Notes under the pieces: model-generated
What the model was told of the DNA's origin: nothing
Seen by the model: the letters and a program-made list of their open reading frames with translations, nothing else
Database searches by the model: none
Shown: piece by piece, positions 9,145 to 20,666 of the stretch
Layout: each line of letters starts with the position of its first letter
Numbering within the stretch: position 1 is the first letter of the stretch
Assembly (NCBI RefSeq): GCF_001660815.1
Contig: NZ_LYMI01000022.1
Location: forward strand, 1 to 64,000
Direction: 5' to 3'
Source of the DNA: Xanthomonas nasturtii
GTDB taxonomy: Bacteria; Pseudomonadota; Gammaproteobacteria; Xanthomonadales; Xanthomonadaceae
DNA length: 64,000 nucleotides
Made by a program: the position numbers and the translations under genes

Positions 9145-9825
9145 ATGAAAATTTTCTCCCGTACCAGCGCCGTGATCGCCGCCGCAATGGCGATGACCAG
9201 CCTGCCCGCATTCGCCATGCAGCCATTCCAGGCCGAGTACTCGGCCAATTACATGGGGATGCAGGCCAATGGCACCATGACCCTGGCCGCCGCCGGCGCC
9301 AATCAGTGGCGCTACACGCTCACCATCCAGAACCAGCTCGCCAACCTGACCCAGAGCACGGTGTTCGAAGAAGCCAACGGTCAGCTGCGCCCGGTCAGCA
9401 GCAACGACACCTCGTCGATGATGGTCAAGCGCCGCAACGTCACTGCCAACTACGACTGGAAGACCAGCCAGGCGACCTGGAACGGCGATATCAAGCCGGA
9501 CCGTCGCGGCCCGGTCAAACTGCAACCCGGCGATATGGACGCGCTGCTGATCAACCTGGCGATCACCCGCGATCTGGCTGCCGGCAAGCCGCTCAACTAC
9601 CGCATGGTGGACGAAGGCCGCATCAAGCCGATGAGCTACAAGGTGGTCGGCGAGGAAACCATCACCGTCAACGGCAAACAGCAACAGGCCACCAAGGTAT
9701 CGCGTGTGGACGGCGACAAGGAATTGATCGCGTGGGTAGTCAAGGACCTGCCGGTGCCGGCGCGCCTGCTGCAGAAGGAAAAGGGCCAGGACGCGCTGGA
9801 CCTGACCATCAAGTCGCTGCGCTGA
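9145..9825 (+). CDS. DUF3108 secreted protein, second of a tandem pair
   Basis: This 226-residue protein has a clear signal peptide ending SLPAFA-MQ. The DUF3108 domain contains QSTVFEEANG, SQATWNGDIKPDR and DALLINLAITRD. It starts 3 nt after its paralogue, so the two form an operon. Both lack enzyme motifs. They align without large gaps over the domain, except that this copy lacks the Ala/Pro linker, which points to an ancient tandem duplication. Confidence 0.82.
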   Translation: MKIFSRTSAVIAAAMAMTSLPAFAMQPFQAEYSANYMGMQANGTMTLAAAGANQWRYTLTIQNQLANLTQSTVFEEANGQLRPVSSNDTSSMMVKRRNVTANYDWKTSQATWNGDIKPDRRGPVKLQPGDMDALLINLAITRDLAAGKPLNYRMVDEGRIKPMSYKVVGEETITVNGKQQQATKVSRVDGDKELIAWVVKDLPVPARLLQKEKGQDALDLTIKSLR

Positions 9826-9840
9826 GCGCTCTGCGTTATC

Positions 9841-9962
9841 CGACCGTCTTGACTGGTCCTTGCCCGCTCACCGTAGCGGGACCTTCAGCGGCATGGATGC
9901 CGCGCCAGAGCTAGAAGGACGTACTTGCAGCGTGTCCTGCGATGGTGGGCGGGCAAGGGCCA
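9841..9962 (+). repeat. Palindromic intergenic repeat, type A, copy 2
   Basis: It begins CGACCGTCTTGACTGGTCCT and continues into the left arm TGCCCGCTCACCGTAGCGGG. The right arm GGGCGGGCAAGGGC ends at 9960. Loop segments GGCATGGATGCC and GGACGTACTTGCAGCGTGTC match copy 1. It lies between the convergent DUF3108 and EF-hand genes, the same kind of site as copy 1. Confidence 0.82.
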
Positions 9963-10028
9963 TGCAGCGAAGCCGCAGATCAGCGGCTCCGCAATCACTC
10001 TTTCATTTCAGCCAAGGCCGATCGCTTC

Positions 10029-11692
<1,664 letters not shown>

Positions 11693-11871
11693 TCAGACAG
11701 CCATGCCGACCAGATGCGTCGCGGTAGGTCGCCGCTCGGAGTGCCTCCCTACCGTGGCGGGTAGTCGCCAGGCGAAATGGGGGGCCGGTTCAGAAGTGTA
11801 CGAGTGGCGCCTGCCGATTCCGAGCACCAGCCGCGCCGTGTAGCGGTGAGCGCAGGCGTGGTCGGCCGCGC

Positions 11872-12114
11872 TCAGCCTTCGTCGGGGGTCAGCGTCTTGA
11901 GCTGCAGCGCATGGATTGCCCCGCCCATCAGCTCGCCCAGGGTCGCGTAGACCATGCGGTGGCGCGCCAAGGGGGCCTTGCCGGCGAATAAGGCGCTGAT
12001 CACGGTGGCCTCGAAGTGCACGCCATCGTCGCCGTGCACGTCGACGCGGGCTTCGGGCAAGCCGGATTCGATGAGTTTACGGATGGTTTCGGCGTCCACA
12101 GGGCGTTTCCTCAT
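11872..12114 (-). CDS. ibaG: BolA/IbaG family protein
   Basis: This 80-residue single-domain BolA-like protein has the signature RHRMVYATLGELMGGAIHALQLKT. The conserved His of the family is in ARHRMVY. IbaG-type proteins partner with monothiol glutaredoxins in iron-sulfur trafficking and acid response. The start is uncertain: ATG at 12114 gives MRKRPVDAETI, while a GTG eight codons... inside (VDAETI) would be closer to E. coli IbaG. It is divergent from kdsD with only 38 bp between starts. Confidence 0.8.
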   Translation of the reverse strand: MRKRPVDAETIRKLIESGLPEARVDVHGDDGVHFEATVISALFAGKAPLARHRMVYATLGELMGGAIHALQLKTLTPDEG

Positions 12115-12152
12115 AAAATGAGCGCACATTCTACTCTTCACCCGAGTTCTGC

Positions 12153-13154
12153 ATGGCCGTCTCGCACCTGCCCTCCGCCACCGTCAGCGACGCCAGCCTG
12201 ATCGACAGCGGCCAGCGCGTGCTGGAGATCGAGCGCGAGGCACTGGCCAGCGTGGGCGCGCGGATCGGCAGCGACTTTGCCGCCGCCTGCCGGCTGGTGC
12301 TGGCCTCGCGCGGGCGCGTGGTGGCCACCGGCATGGGCAAATCCGGACATATCGCGCGCAAGATCGCCGCCACCCTGGCATCGACCGGCACCCCGGCGTT
12401 CTTCGTGCATCCGGGCGAAGCCGGACACGGCGACCTGGGCATGATCACCGAGGCCGACATCGTGCTGGCGCTGTCGTACTCGGGCGAATCGGACGAAGTG
12501 CGCATGCTGCTGCCGGTGCTCAAGCGGCAGGGCAACCCGATCATCGCCATGACCGGCCGCCCCGGCTCCAGCCTGGCCCAGGCCGCCGATGTGCACCTGG
12601 ATGTCAGCGTCTCGGCCGAAGCCTGCCCGCTGCACCTGGCCCCAACTTCCAGCACCACCGCCTCGCTCGCCATGGGCGATGCACTGGCGGTCGCCTTGCT
12701 CGACGCACGCGGCTTCACCGCCGACGACTTCGCCCGCTCGCATCCGGCCGGCAGCCTGGGCCGGCGCCTGCTGCTGCACATCACCGATGTGATGCACGCC
12801 GGCGAGGACCTGCCGCGCGTGCGCGAAGACGCCAGCCTGAGCGAGGCGCTGATGGAAATGAGCCGCAAGCGCCTCGGCATGACCGCCGTGGTGGACAGCG
12901 ACGAGCGCCTGATCGGGCTGTTCACCGACGGCGACCTGCGCCGCGCGCTGGACAGCGACATCGATGTGCGCAGCGCCGGCATCGCGCAGGTGATGACGCG
13001 CAACCCGCGCACCATCGGCGCCGACCAGCTGGCCGCCGAGGCCGCGCGGCTGATGGAGGATTACAAGATCAATGGCCTGATCGTGGTCGACGCGCAACAG
13101 CGCGCGGTGGGCGCATTGAACATTCACGACCTGTTGCGCGCCAAGGTGGTTTAA
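12153..13154 (+). CDS. kdsD: Arabinose-5-phosphate isomerase KdsD
   Basis: This 333-residue protein has an N-terminal SIS sugar-isomerase domain (about 45-180) with GMGKSGHIARKIAATLAS and HPGEAGHGDLGMI. Two CBS domains follow (about 210-330). It interconverts ribulose-5-P and arabinose-5-P, the entry to Kdo for lipopolysaccharide. kdsC, lptC, lptA and lptB follow in the order known from E. coli. Confidence 0.94.
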   Translation: MAVSHLPSATVSDASLIDSGQRVLEIEREALASVGARIGSDFAAACRLVLASRGRVVATGMGKSGHIARKIAATLASTGTPAFFVHPGEAGHGDLGMITEADIVLALSYSGESDEVRMLLPVLKRQGNPIIAMTGRPGSSLAQAADVHLDVSVSAEACPLHLAPTSSTTASLAMGDALAVALLDARGFTADDFARSHPAGSLGRRLLLHITDVMHAGEDLPRVREDASLSEALMEMSRKRLGMTAVVDSDERLIGLFTDGDLRRALDSDIDVRSAGIAQVMTRNPRTIGADQLAAEAARLMEDYKINGLIVVDAQQRAVGALNIHDLLRAKVV

Positions 13155-13203
13155 CAGGTTCAGTTTTCAACCGCCGGAACTCCGTTCTCACCGATTCGTG
13201 CCG

Positions 13204-13752
13204 ATGCCCTATTCCCCTTTGCAGCACCTTCCCGCCGAGTTGATCGAACGCGCCGCGCGGATCCGCCTGGCCTGTTTCGACGTCGACGGAACCCTCACCG
13301 ATGGCCGCTTGTATTACGACCACGCCGGCAACGAGAGCAAGGCATTCAACGTGCTGGACGGCCAGGGCCTCAAACAGCTCGACCATGCCGGCATCCACGT
13401 GGCGCTGATCACCGCGCGCGCCAGCCTGTCGGCGGAAAAGCGCGGCCAGGACCTGGGTCTGCACGTTCAGATCGGGGTCAAGAACAAGCGTCTGGCGGTG
13501 CTGGCGCTGTGCCAGGAGCATGGCTTGTCGCTGGACCAGGTGTTGTTCATGGGCGACGACCTGCCAGACCTGCCGGCGTTGCTGGCGGTCGGCCTGCCGG
13601 TGGCGCCGGCCAACGCGCACCCCTGGATCGCCGAGCGCGTGCAGTGGCATACCCAGGCACGTGGCGGCGAAGGTGCCGCCCGCGAGGTCTGCGATGTAGT
13701 GCTGGCCGCGCAAGGCCAGGTCGAGAGCATCATCGAAAGGTTTTCCGCATGA
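13204..13752 (+). CDS. kdsC: 3-deoxy-D-manno-octulosonate 8-phosphate phosphatase KdsC
   Basis: This 182-residue HAD-superfamily phosphatase has the nucleophile motif FDVDGTLTDG. LITARAS is motif II, KNKR holds the lysine, and MGDDLPDLP holds the C-terminal aspartates. It has no cap domain, typical of tetrameric KdsC. It removes phosphate from Kdo-8-P. An in-frame GTG at 13198 is an alternative start two codons earlier. The stop overlaps the lptC start by 4 nt. Confidence 0.93.
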   Translation: MPYSPLQHLPAELIERAARIRLACFDVDGTLTDGRLYYDHAGNESKAFNVLDGQGLKQLDHAGIHVALITARASLSAEKRGQDLGLHVQIGVKNKRLAVLALCQEHGLSLDQVLFMGDDLPDLPALLAVGLPVAPANAHPWIAERVQWHTQARGGEGAAREVCDVVLAAQGQVESIIERFSA

Positions 13753-14324
13753 ATTGGAACTGGAGAACCACCCTGGGCGTGGTGCTGTTCGCCGCCGCCG
13801 TGATCTCCGGCTGGTCGGCCTGGCAACAGCGCGCGCGCCCGGTCGCCGCAGTCGTGGACGAGTCCAAGGCCGATTACGTGCTGCGCGATTTCGAATTGAT
13901 CGCGTTGGACAAGCAGAGCGGCAAGGAATCGATGACGCTGCGCGCGCCGGAAATGCACCGCAACCGCGCCGACCAGACCTCGGAAATCACCACGCCGGTT
14001 TTTCTGTTGCCCGACAACGCCAACCAGCCGTGGACGCTGCGCGCCAAGACCGGCTGGATCAGCCCCAAGGGCGACGAGTTGCGTCTGCGCGGTAATGTCG
14101 AAGGCGACAGCCCCACCACCGGCAATACCCCGCCAACCACCTTCCGCACCGAAAGCCTGGACGTGTTTCCGCAGCAGAACCTTGCCAAGACCGCTGCCCC
14201 GGTAAGCATGAGCCGGCCGGGTATCATGCAGAGCGGCGTCGGCTTCGAAGCCGACCTCAAATCACGCCAGTACAAGCTCCTTTCTCAGGTCAAGACCCGT
14301 TATGAACCGAATGCTGCCCGCTAA
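13749..14324 (+). CDS. lptC: LPS export protein LptC
   Basis: This 191-residue bitopic inner-membrane protein has one N-terminal helix (about residues 7-25) and a periplasmic beta-jellyroll LptC domain containing KSGKESMTLRAPEM-like and TLRAKTGWISPKGDELRLRGNV segments. It couples the LptBFG ABC transporter to the LptA bridge. Its ATG overlaps the kdsC stop, and its 3' end overlaps the lptA start by 23 nt. Confidence 0.9.
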   Translation: MNWNWRTTLGVVLFAAAVISGWSAWQQRARPVAAVVDESKADYVLRDFELIALDKQSGKESMTLRAPEMHRNRADQTSEITTPVFLLPDNANQPWTLRAKTGWISPKGDELRLRGNVEGDSPTTGNTPPTTFRTESLDVFPQQNLAKTAAPVSMSRPGIMQSGVGFEADLKSRQYKLLSQVKTRYEPNAAR

Positions 14325-14862
14325 ACTGGCGTTTGCCGCGCTGCTGTTGCCTGCACTGGCCATGGCCAAGACCAGCGACCGTAATCAGCCGATGGCGATC
14401 GACTCCAATGCCAACGATTGCAACATGCTCGACGACAGCGGCAAGTGCCGTTTCAGCGGCAATGTGGTGATCACCCAGGGCACGCTGGAAATCCATGCCG
14501 ACACCGCCGACATCTTCCAGAAGAACGGCCAGACCGACCGTGTGGTACTGGTGGGCAAGCAGGCCACGCTCAAGCAGCAGATGGACGACGGCGCGATGAT
14601 GAACGGCCAGGCCGACAACATCGAGTACCAGGTCGCCAACGAAGTCATCGTGCTGACCGGCAACTACAAGGTCGACTCGCCCAAGGGCACCAACGCTGGT
14701 CAGCGCATGGTCTACAACACCAAGACCGGCAACATGCAGAGCGGCGGCGACGGCAGCCGCGTGCGCACGATCATCCAGCCGAAGAACGCAGCCCCTGCCG
14801 CAGCCACACCGGCCCCGGCACCAGCCGCCAAGCCCGCTGCCAAGCCGCAGGGGAAGAAGTAA
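14302..14862 (+). CDS. lptA: LPS transport periplasmic protein LptA
   Basis: This 186-residue protein has a signal peptide (residues 1-20, ending ALAMA) and an OstA/LptA beta-jellyroll with [23 protein letters not shown]-terminal tail rich in Ala and Pro (about 160-180) ends in basic residues. LptA polymerises between LptC and LptD to carry LPS across the periplasm. It overlaps lptC by 23 nt, and its TAA shares a base with the lptB ATG. Confidence 0.92.
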   Translation: MNRMLPAKLAFAALLLPALAMAKTSDRNQPMAIDSNANDCNMLDDSGKCRFSGNVVITQGTLEIHADTADIFQKNGQTDRVVLVGKQATLKQQMDDGAMMNGQADNIEYQVANEVIVLTGNYKVDSPKGTNAGQRMVYNTKTGNMQSGGDGSRVRTIIQPKNAAPAAATPAPAPAAKPAAKPQGKK

Positions 14863-15581
14863 TGCTGGTCGCCACCGGTCTGCGCAAGAAGTACAAGCAA
14901 CGCGAAGTGGTCAAGGAATTCGGCCTCACGCTCGAGGCCGGCGAAGTGGTCGGCCTGCTCGGCCCCAACGGTGCCGGCAAGACCACCTGCTTCTACATGA
15001 TCGTCGGCCTGGTCGAGGCCGATGCCGGGCGCATCGAGCTGGATGGCCGCGACCTCACCGCCGAGCCGATGTATGCACGCGCCAAGCTCGGCGTGGGCTA
15101 CCTACCGCAGGAGCCGTCGATCTTCCGCAAGCTCACCGTGGCCGACAACATCCGCCTGGTGCTGGAACTGCGCGAGGAACTGGACACTGCCGGCCGCGAG
15201 AAGGAACTGGTCTCGTTGCTGGAAGAATTGCAGATCACCCATGTGGCCGATCAGCTCGGTGCCAGCCTCTCCGGTGGCGAGCGGCGCCGGTGCGAGATTG
15301 CGCGTGCGCTGGCGGCCAAGCCACGCATGATGCTGCTGGACGAACCATTCGCCGGCGTGGACCCGATTTCGGTCGGCGAGATCCAGCGCATCATCATCCA
15401 CCTTAAGGAACGCGGCATCGGCGTGTTGATCACCGACCACAACGTCCGCGAGACCTTGGGAATCTGCGACCGCGCGTATATCCTCGCCGAGGGGGGCGTA
15501 CTGGCGCAGGGGGCACCAGACACGTTGCTTGCCAATCCCGACGTCCGTCGCGTGTATCTGGGGGAAACCTTCCGCCTTTGA
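14862..15581 (+). CDS. lptB: LPS export ABC transporter ATP-binding protein LptB
   Basis: This 239-residue ABC ATPase has Walker [10 protein letters not shown], signature LSGGERRR, Walker [14 protein letters not shown] and the switch His in ITDHNVRET, all characteristic of LptB. It powers LPS extraction with LptFG, whose genes are not in this window. The ATG overlaps the last base of lptA. Longer in-frame starts run through lptA and are rejected. Confidence 0.95.
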   Translation: MLVATGLRKKYKQREVVKEFGLTLEAGEVVGLLGPNGAGKTTCFYMIVGLVEADAGRIELDGRDLTAEPMYARAKLGVGYLPQEPSIFRKLTVADNIRLVLELREELDTAGREKELVSLLEELQITHVADQLGASLSGGERRRCEIARALAAKPRMMLLDEPFAGVDPISVGEIQRIIIHLKERGIGVLITDHNVRETLGICDRAYILAEGGVLAQGAPDTLLANPDVRRVYLGETFRL

Positions 15582-15621
15582 GCGTGGCGCCGCGCCATCG
15601 TTTTTTCCAGTCAGTGCCCGC

Positions 15622-17061
15622 ATGAAAGCCCGGCTCCAGACATCGCTAGGACAGCAGTTGGTCATGACGCCGCAATTGCGTCAGGCGATCAAACTATTGC
15701 AGATGTCAACCACCGAGCTGGAAGTGGAAATCGCCGAGGCAGTGGAAACCAATCCACTGCTGGAGTGGGCCGATGAAGCCGCACAGGCCGCCAACGACAC
15801 CGCGGTGGAAGCCTCGCCGTCAGCGTCCACCGAAGAACCCCAGCGCGAAGAAGCCGCACCTGCCGAGCGCGACGACGATTGGTCGCAGGACGAACTGCAG
15901 TGGACCGGCTCGGGCAGCGGCGGCAGCTTCGACGACGACGAGTCCGGCGATGCCGCCGAGCGTGTGGCCGAATCGGAAACCCTGGCCGACCACCTTCTTT
16001 GGCAGTTGCATCTGTCGCCGCTGTCGCCGCGCGACCGCCAGATCGGTGCGCTGCTGATCGATGCGCTGGACGAAGACGGCTATCTGCGCGAACCGCTGTC
16101 GGCCATTCTCGAAACGCTGGCGCTGGGCGCGGCGGTGGACGAGGCCGAAGTTCTCACCGTGCTGCATCAGATCCAGCGCTTCGACCCGGTCGGCGTGGGC
16201 GCGCGCGCCCTGGGCGAATGCCTGGCGCTGCAGCTGGCCGTACTCGACCCGGCCACGCCGGGGCGCGAGCTGGCGCTGCAGATCGTCGCCGGCCCGCTGG
16301 AACGGCTGCCGCGCAGCGGCGTGGCCGGCCTGGCGCACGAACTCAAGCGCTCGGCCGCCGATGTCGAGCAAGCAGTGCAACTGGTGCGCTCGCTGGACCC
16401 GCGCCCGGGCAAGCAGATCGGCGACCTCTCGCAAGACACCTATGTGGTGCCCGATTGCGTGATCTGGCGCCAGCGCGGGGTTTGGCGGGCCTCGCTGGCT
16501 GGCCGCGCGCAACCCAAGGTCACCATCCACCGCGGCTACGAAAACCTGATCCGCACCTGTTGTGAATCCGACGCCGGCTACCTGCGCGGGCAGCTGCAGG
16601 AGGCGCGCTGGCTGCTCAAGAGCCTGGAGGCGCGCGGCGAAACCTTGCTGCGGGTGGTGCGCTGCCTGCTGCAGCACCAGGCCGGGTTCCTGGAATTCGG
16701 TGCGCAGGCGCTGCGCCCGTTGACCCTGCGCGAGATCGCAGGCGAGCTCGGCCTGCACGAATCCACCATTTCCCGTGCAATTTCCCGCAAATACGTGCGC
16801 ACCCCGCGCGGCACCATCGCGCTGCGCTCGTTCTTCGCCTCCGGCATCGACACCGACAGCGGCGGGGAGGCCTCCAGCACCGCCATCCAGGCCATGATCC
16901 GACGCCTGATCGATGCGGAAAACCCGCGCAAACCACTCTCCGACGCCAAGTTGGCAGATCTGTTGAAAACATCCGGCGTACCAGTAGCGCGGCGCACCGT
17001 TGCGAAGTATCGTGAGGCCATGAACATTTCCGCCTCCCACGAACGCGTCCGCATCGCCTGA
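15622..17061 (+). CDS. rpoN: RNA polymerase sigma-54 factor RpoN
   Basis: This 479-residue protein shows region I (QQLVMTPQLRQAIKLLQMS), an acidic region II (about residues 60-115), the core-binding region and a C-terminal RpoN box, ARRTVAKYREA. A helix-turn-helix lies near ESTISRAISRKY. Sigma-54 drives promoters that need enhancer-binding activators, in xanthomonads including flagellar genes. The ATG at 15622 lies 40 nt after lptB; upstream in-frame starts overlap lptB. Confidence 0.94.
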   Translation: MKARLQTSLGQQLVMTPQLRQAIKLLQMSTTELEVEIAEAVETNPLLEWADEAAQAANDTAVEASPSASTEEPQREEAAPAERDDDWSQDELQWTGSGSGGSFDDDESGDAAERVAESETLADHLLWQLHLSPLSPRDRQIGALLIDALDEDGYLREPLSAILETLALGAAVDEAEVLTVLHQIQRFDPVGVGARALGECLALQLAVLDPATPGRELALQIVAGPLERLPRSGVAGLAHELKRSAADVEQAVQLVRSLDPRPGKQIGDLSQDTYVVPDCVIWRQRGVWRASLAGRAQPKVTIHRGYENLIRTCCESDAGYLRGQLQEARWLLKSLEARGETLLRVVRCLLQHQAGFLEFGAQALRPLTLREIAGELGLHESTISRAISRKYVRTPRGTIALRSFFASGIDTDSGGEASSTAIQAMIRRLIDAENPRKPLSDAKLADLLKTSGVPVARRTVAKYREAMNISASHERVRIA

Positions 17062-17148
17062 CGTTGCAACCACCGCAACGCCGGCCTGCGCCGGGTTTGT
17101 CGGAATACCGGAACGGTTCACTGGCCCACCGACCAATGGAGGTATCCG

Positions 17149-17466
17149 ATGCGTATCGAGACGTATGGCCACCAGCTTGAAGTGACCCCCGCCCTGCGGG
17201 AGTACGTGGCAAGCAAGCTGCAGCGACTGCAGCGCCATTTCGACCAGCACTGTGAAGTCCGAACGCAGCTGGCCGTTCGCAAGCCGGACCACCACGTGGT
17301 CGCCACCGTCAACCTCCCCGGTCGCACGCTGCACGCAGATGCCAGCGGCTCCACCATGTACGCCGCCATCGACCTGCTGGTCGACAAGCTGGACCGCCTG
17401 GTGCTCAAGCACAAAGAAAAGAAATGTAACCACCATGCACGCGAGGTGCGCGACAATCCCGCGTGA
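17149..17466 (+). CDS. hpf: Ribosome hibernation-promoting factor HPF/RaiA (short type)
   Basis: This 105-residue protein has the beta-alpha-beta-beta-beta-alpha fold of short HPF. It begins MRIETYGHQLEVTPALREYV and has the DLLVDKLDRLVLKHKEK helix, with a basic histidine-containing tail. It binds 100S/70S ribosomes in stationary phase. A GGAGG-like site (TGGAGGTATCC) precedes the ATG. Its place between rpoN and ptsN is the standard order. Confidence 0.9.
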   Translation: MRIETYGHQLEVTPALREYVASKLQRLQRHFDQHCEVRTQLAVRKPDHHVVATVNLPGRTLHADASGSTMYAAIDLLVDKLDRLVLKHKEKKCNHHAREVRDNPA

Positions 17467-17487
17467 CGCTTCCTGCTTGATGCCCTC

Positions 17488-17946
17488 ATGCCTTTAACCG
17501 ATCTGATGGCGGCCGTGCGCACCGTGGTGTCGCCGGCCGCCGATCGCGACACCGTGCTGCATACCGCCGCCGATCTGCTGTCCTGCCGTCAGGCCGGTGC
17601 CGACGAGCTCTACGCCAACCTGTGCGAGCGCGAGGCCCTGGGCAGTACCGCCATCGGCCACGGCATCGCCATTCCGCATGGGCGCTGCCCCAATCTCACC
17701 GAACCACGCGGCGCGCTGCTGCGGCTGGACACGCCGGTGGCCTTCGGCGGCGATGAGCCGGTGGACCTGATCTTCGCCATGGCAGTGCCTGCGCACTACA
17801 CCCACCAGCATCTGATGCTGTTGTCGGAACTGGCCGAACGCTTCTCCGATGCCGACTTCCGCCAGCAGCTGCGCGCCGCGCCCAACGCCGATGCCTTGAT
17901 GGCGCTGCTGACCGACGCAACGCCACCGCAGGCCAGCGCAGCATGA
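17488..17946 (+). CDS. ptsN: PTS nitrogen-regulatory EIIA component PtsN
   Basis: This 152-residue EIIA of the fructose/nitrogen type has its phosphorylatable histidine in GIAIPHGRC (His64). It takes phosphate from HPr/NPr and controls targets such as K+ transport and sigma-54-linked processes in other bacteria. The stop overlaps the hprK start by 4 nt. Confidence 0.92.
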   Translation: MPLTDLMAAVRTVVSPAADRDTVLHTAADLLSCRQAGADELYANLCEREALGSTAIGHGIAIPHGRCPNLTEPRGALLRLDTPVAFGGDEPVDLIFAMAVPAHYTHQHLMLLSELAERFSDADFRQQLRAAPNADALMALLTDATPPQASAA

Positions 17947-18893
17947 ATACCAGCATCACCGCACGCGAACTGTTCGACCAGCAGCGCGACAAGCTGGCGC
18001 TGCGCTGGGTCGCCGGGCAGAAGGGCGAGCACCGCGAGATCCAGGCCGGCAGCAACAATGCGCGCCGCCCGTCGCTGGCTGGCTATCTCAATGTGATCTA
18101 CCCCAACAAGGTGCAGATCCTGGGCACCGAAGAACTGGCCTGGCTGGATTCGCTGGACGCGCGGCAGCGCTGGGAAACCATCGAAAAGATCATCCAGGTG
18201 CAGCCGCTGGCGCTGGCGATCAGCAAGAACCAGTCGTGCCCGGAAGACCTGCGGGCGGCCGCTGACGAATCCAATACGCCGCTGTGGATTTCGCCCAAGC
18301 GCGGCCACGAACTACTCAATCACCTCTCCTACCATCTGGCGCGCACGCTGGCGCCGCGGGTCACGCTGCACGGCGTGTTCATGGAGATCTATTCGATCGG
18401 CGTGCTGATCACCGGCGAAGCCGGCTCGGGCAAGAGCGAGCTGGCGCTGGAACTGCTCAGCCGCGGCCACCGGCTGGTGGCCGACGATGCGCCCGAATTC
18501 ACCCAGATCGCCCCCGATGTGCTCGACGGCACCTGCCCCGAATTGCTGCAGGACCTGCTGGAAGTACGCGGCCTGGGCGTGTTGAACGTACGCGACATGT
18601 TCGGCGACACCGCGGTGAAGAAAAACAAATACCTGCGCCTGATCGTGCACCTGACCCGGCCGATGACCGAGCCCACGCCGTCCGGCTACGAGCGCCTGAC
18701 CGGCGATTCCGGCAGCCGCCACGTGCTGGATCTGGACGTGCCGCTGATCACCCTGCCGGTGATGCCCGGCCGCAACCTGGCCGTCCTCACCGAGGCGGCC
18801 ACCCGGCTGCATATCCTGCGCACCAAGGGTATCGACCCGGCGGCGATGTTCATCGCCCGCCACAGCAACCTGCTGGAGCGACGCACGCCATGA
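17943..18893 (+). CDS. hprK: HPr kinase/phosphorylase HprK
   Basis: This 316-residue protein has an N-terminal Mur-ligase-like domain and a C-terminal P-loop domain, Walker A GEAGSGKS (158-165). The HprK/P signature [18 protein letters not shown] follows. It phosphorylates or dephosphorylates Ser46 of HPr, and the HPr encoded at 20659 keeps that serine. Presence of HprK separates this operon from the enterobacterial version. It overlaps both ptsN and rapZ by 4 nt. Confidence 0.94.
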   Translation: MNTSITARELFDQQRDKLALRWVAGQKGEHREIQAGSNNARRPSLAGYLNVIYPNKVQILGTEELAWLDSLDARQRWETIEKIIQVQPLALAISKNQSCPEDLRAAADESNTPLWISPKRGHELLNHLSYHLARTLAPRVTLHGVFMEIYSIGVLITGEAGSGKSELALELLSRGHRLVADDAPEFTQIAPDVLDGTCPELLQDLLEVRGLGVLNVRDMFGDTAVKKNKYLRLIVHLTRPMTEPTPSGYERLTGDSGSRHVLDLDVPLITLPVMPGRNLAVLTEAATRLHILRTKGIDPAAMFIARHSNLLERRTP

Positions 18894-19762
18894 GTACCGC
18901 GCCCTCCACGTTGATGATCGTGAGCGGGCTGTCCGGCTCGGGCAAATCGGTTGCGTTGAAGACCTTCGAGGATCTGGACTACTACTGCTCGGACAACCTG
19001 CCGGTCGAATTGCTGCCGGACTTCGTCAAGAGCCGCCTGCGCGGCAACCCGCTCGGCGACCAGCGCCTGGCGGTGGGCATCGATGTGCGCAGCCGCAGCG
19101 ACCTCACGCAGCTGGCGCAATGGCGACAGGCCGCGCAAGAATACGGTATCGAAGCGCGCCTGCTGTTTTTCGAGGCCAGCGACGAGGCGCTGATCAAGCG
19201 CTACGCCGACACCCGCCGCCGCCATCCGCTGAGCCATCTCGGCCTGGCCTTGCCGGAAGCGATCACCCGCGAGCGCCAGTTGACCGAGCCGCTGCGGGCG
19301 CAGGCCGATGCCATCATCGACACCAGCACGCTCAACGTGCATCAGTTGCGCCGCCGCGTGGTGACCGAATTTGCACTCGGCAGCAACGACCGTCTGTCGT
19401 TGCTGTTTGAGTCGTTTGCCTACAAGCGCGGCGTGCCGGCCGAAGCCGACTTCGCCTTCGATGCGCGCGTGCTGCCCAATCCGCACTGGGATCCGGAACT
19501 GCGCCCGCTCACCGGGCGCGATGCCGCAGTGCGCGACTATCTGGACAGGGAGCCGGACGTCCAGCGTTACAGCGCGCAGATCGTGGACCTGCTCGACACC
19601 TGGCTGCCGCGGTTGCGCAACGATACCCGTAGCTACGTGACCATCGCCTTCGGCTGCACCGGCGGCAAGCACCGCTCGGTGTATCTGGCCGAACGCATGG
19701 CCCGGCACGCACGCGAACAAGGCTGGCCGGAAGTGGCGACGTTTCATCGCGAGCAGGACTGA
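18890..19762 (+). CDS. rapZ: RNase adapter protein RapZ (YvcJ family)
   Basis: This 290-residue P-loop protein has Walker A GLSGSGKS (13-20) followed by [17 protein letters not shown]. Its C-terminal domain ends in [23 protein letters not shown]. In E. coli RapZ senses GlcN6P and directs the GlmZ sRNA to RNase E, setting GlmS level. The ATG overlaps the hprK stop. It is the last gene of the kds-lpt-rpoN-pts block. Confidence 0.93.
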   Translation: MSTAPSTLMIVSGLSGSGKSVALKTFEDLDYYCSDNLPVELLPDFVKSRLRGNPLGDQRLAVGIDVRSRSDLTQLAQWRQAAQEYGIEARLLFFEASDEALIKRYADTRRRHPLSHLGLALPEAITRERQLTEPLRAQADAIIDTSTLNVHQLRRRVVTEFALGSNDRLSLLFESFAYKRGVPAEADFAFDARVLPNPHWDPELRPLTGRDAAVRDYLDREPDVQRYSAQIVDLLDTWLPRLRNDTRSYVTIAFGCTGGKHRSVYLAERMARHAREQGWPEVATFHREQD

Positions 19763-20273
19763 GAAGCCGGGAGTCGGGAATCGGGATTGGGGAATCGGTA
19801 GCGCGGAATGCTGGTGACTGACTTGTGCATGCACCCGTCGTTGAGCAGGTGCTGTTGCGGATTCTGGCTCGAAATGCGATTGCTGGCGGACGGTTTGGGT
19901 GGGATGGGCGTCGTGGAAGACACCTCGTCTTTAGCTGGCGCTGGTGAAGCGCTGACGCCCTGCAAAAACTGCACTGAGCTTTTTGCCTGGCGCGCAAGGC
20001 AGCGCCATATGAAAGGGGCGCATGGCGCAGCGCTGTAATGGCTCTCAGCATTGCCTTGCCTGCTGTCGCGCGCACTGCAGCGCTCGCTTGAGAGCCCGCA
20101 TGCGCTGCCGACGCGCAACACGTCACAGATCAGCGCTACATAGCACTGCGACACGAAAGCAATACGCGGTGGAATCCGGTCACTGCAGCACTCCTAAACG
20201 GCTATTCAGTTCGCAACACATCGATGCCGGCAAACGCTATCGCGCAGTCATGCTGACCTGTTAACGTTTCGGC
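19763..20273. other. 511-nt gap between rapZ and the EIIA-Man gene
   Basis: It begins with a short heptamer-type repeat (19767-19799), listed separately. The remainder has lower GC than its neighbours and carries short overlapping frames with no recognisable product. A promoter for the EIIA-HPr-EI genes is expected here, but I cannot point to convincing -35/-10 boxes. Confidence 0.4.
19767..19799. repeat. Short tandem GGGAATC-type repeat
   Basis: Four degenerate copies in a row (GGGAGTC, GGGAATC, GGGATTG, GGGAATC) start directly after the rapZ stop. Such heptamer blocks are a common intergenic signature; no function is evident. Confidence 0.6.
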
Positions 20274-20666
20274 ATGGCCTGTGGCATTCTCCTCATTACT
20301 CATCCCGGCATCGGCGCGGCGTTGTTGAACGTGGCGACGGGGCTGTTGCGGCATTTGCCGTTGAAGACCGAAGCATTCGATGTGCCGTTCGATGCGGACC
20401 TGGACGCGCTGTTGCCCCAGGCCTCGTCGGCGATGCGCCGGGTCGACAGCGGCGACGGCGTGCTGGTCATCACCGACCTGTATGGCGCCAGCCCCAGCAA
20501 TCTCGCCAGCCGGTTGGCCAAGCTGGGCACACCGGTTCGCCGGGTCTCTGCATTGAGCCTGCCGATGCTGCTGCGGGTGATGAACTACCCCGAACAAGGA
20601 CTGCAGGAGCTGCCCGCCACTGCGGCGGCCGGTACCCGCAACGGAGCGATCATCGACGATGCTTGA
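20274..20666 (+). CDS. PTS mannose-type EIIA domain protein
   Basis: This 130-residue single EIIA-Man domain (GILLITHPGIG) has the phosphorylatable His at residue 10. The central DGVLVITDLYGASPSN is typical of the family. No EIIB, EIIC or EIID gene accompanies it, so it is more likely a regulatory phospho-acceptor than part of a sugar importer. The stop overlaps the HPr start by 8 nt. Confidence 0.88.
   Translation: MACGILLITHPGIGAALLNVATGLLRHLPLKTEAFDVPFDADLDALLPQASSAMRRVDSGDGVLVITDLYGASPSNLASRLAKLGTPVRRVSALSLPMLLRVMNYPEQGLQELPATAAAGTRNGAIIDDA

Noticed and set aside
8266..9684. 472-codon minus-strand frame
   Set aside because: It is antisense to the two DUF3108 genes, which have signal peptides and conserved blocks.
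15820..17436. 538-codon minus-strand frame
   Set aside because: It is antisense to rpoN and hpf; no motif and atypical composition.
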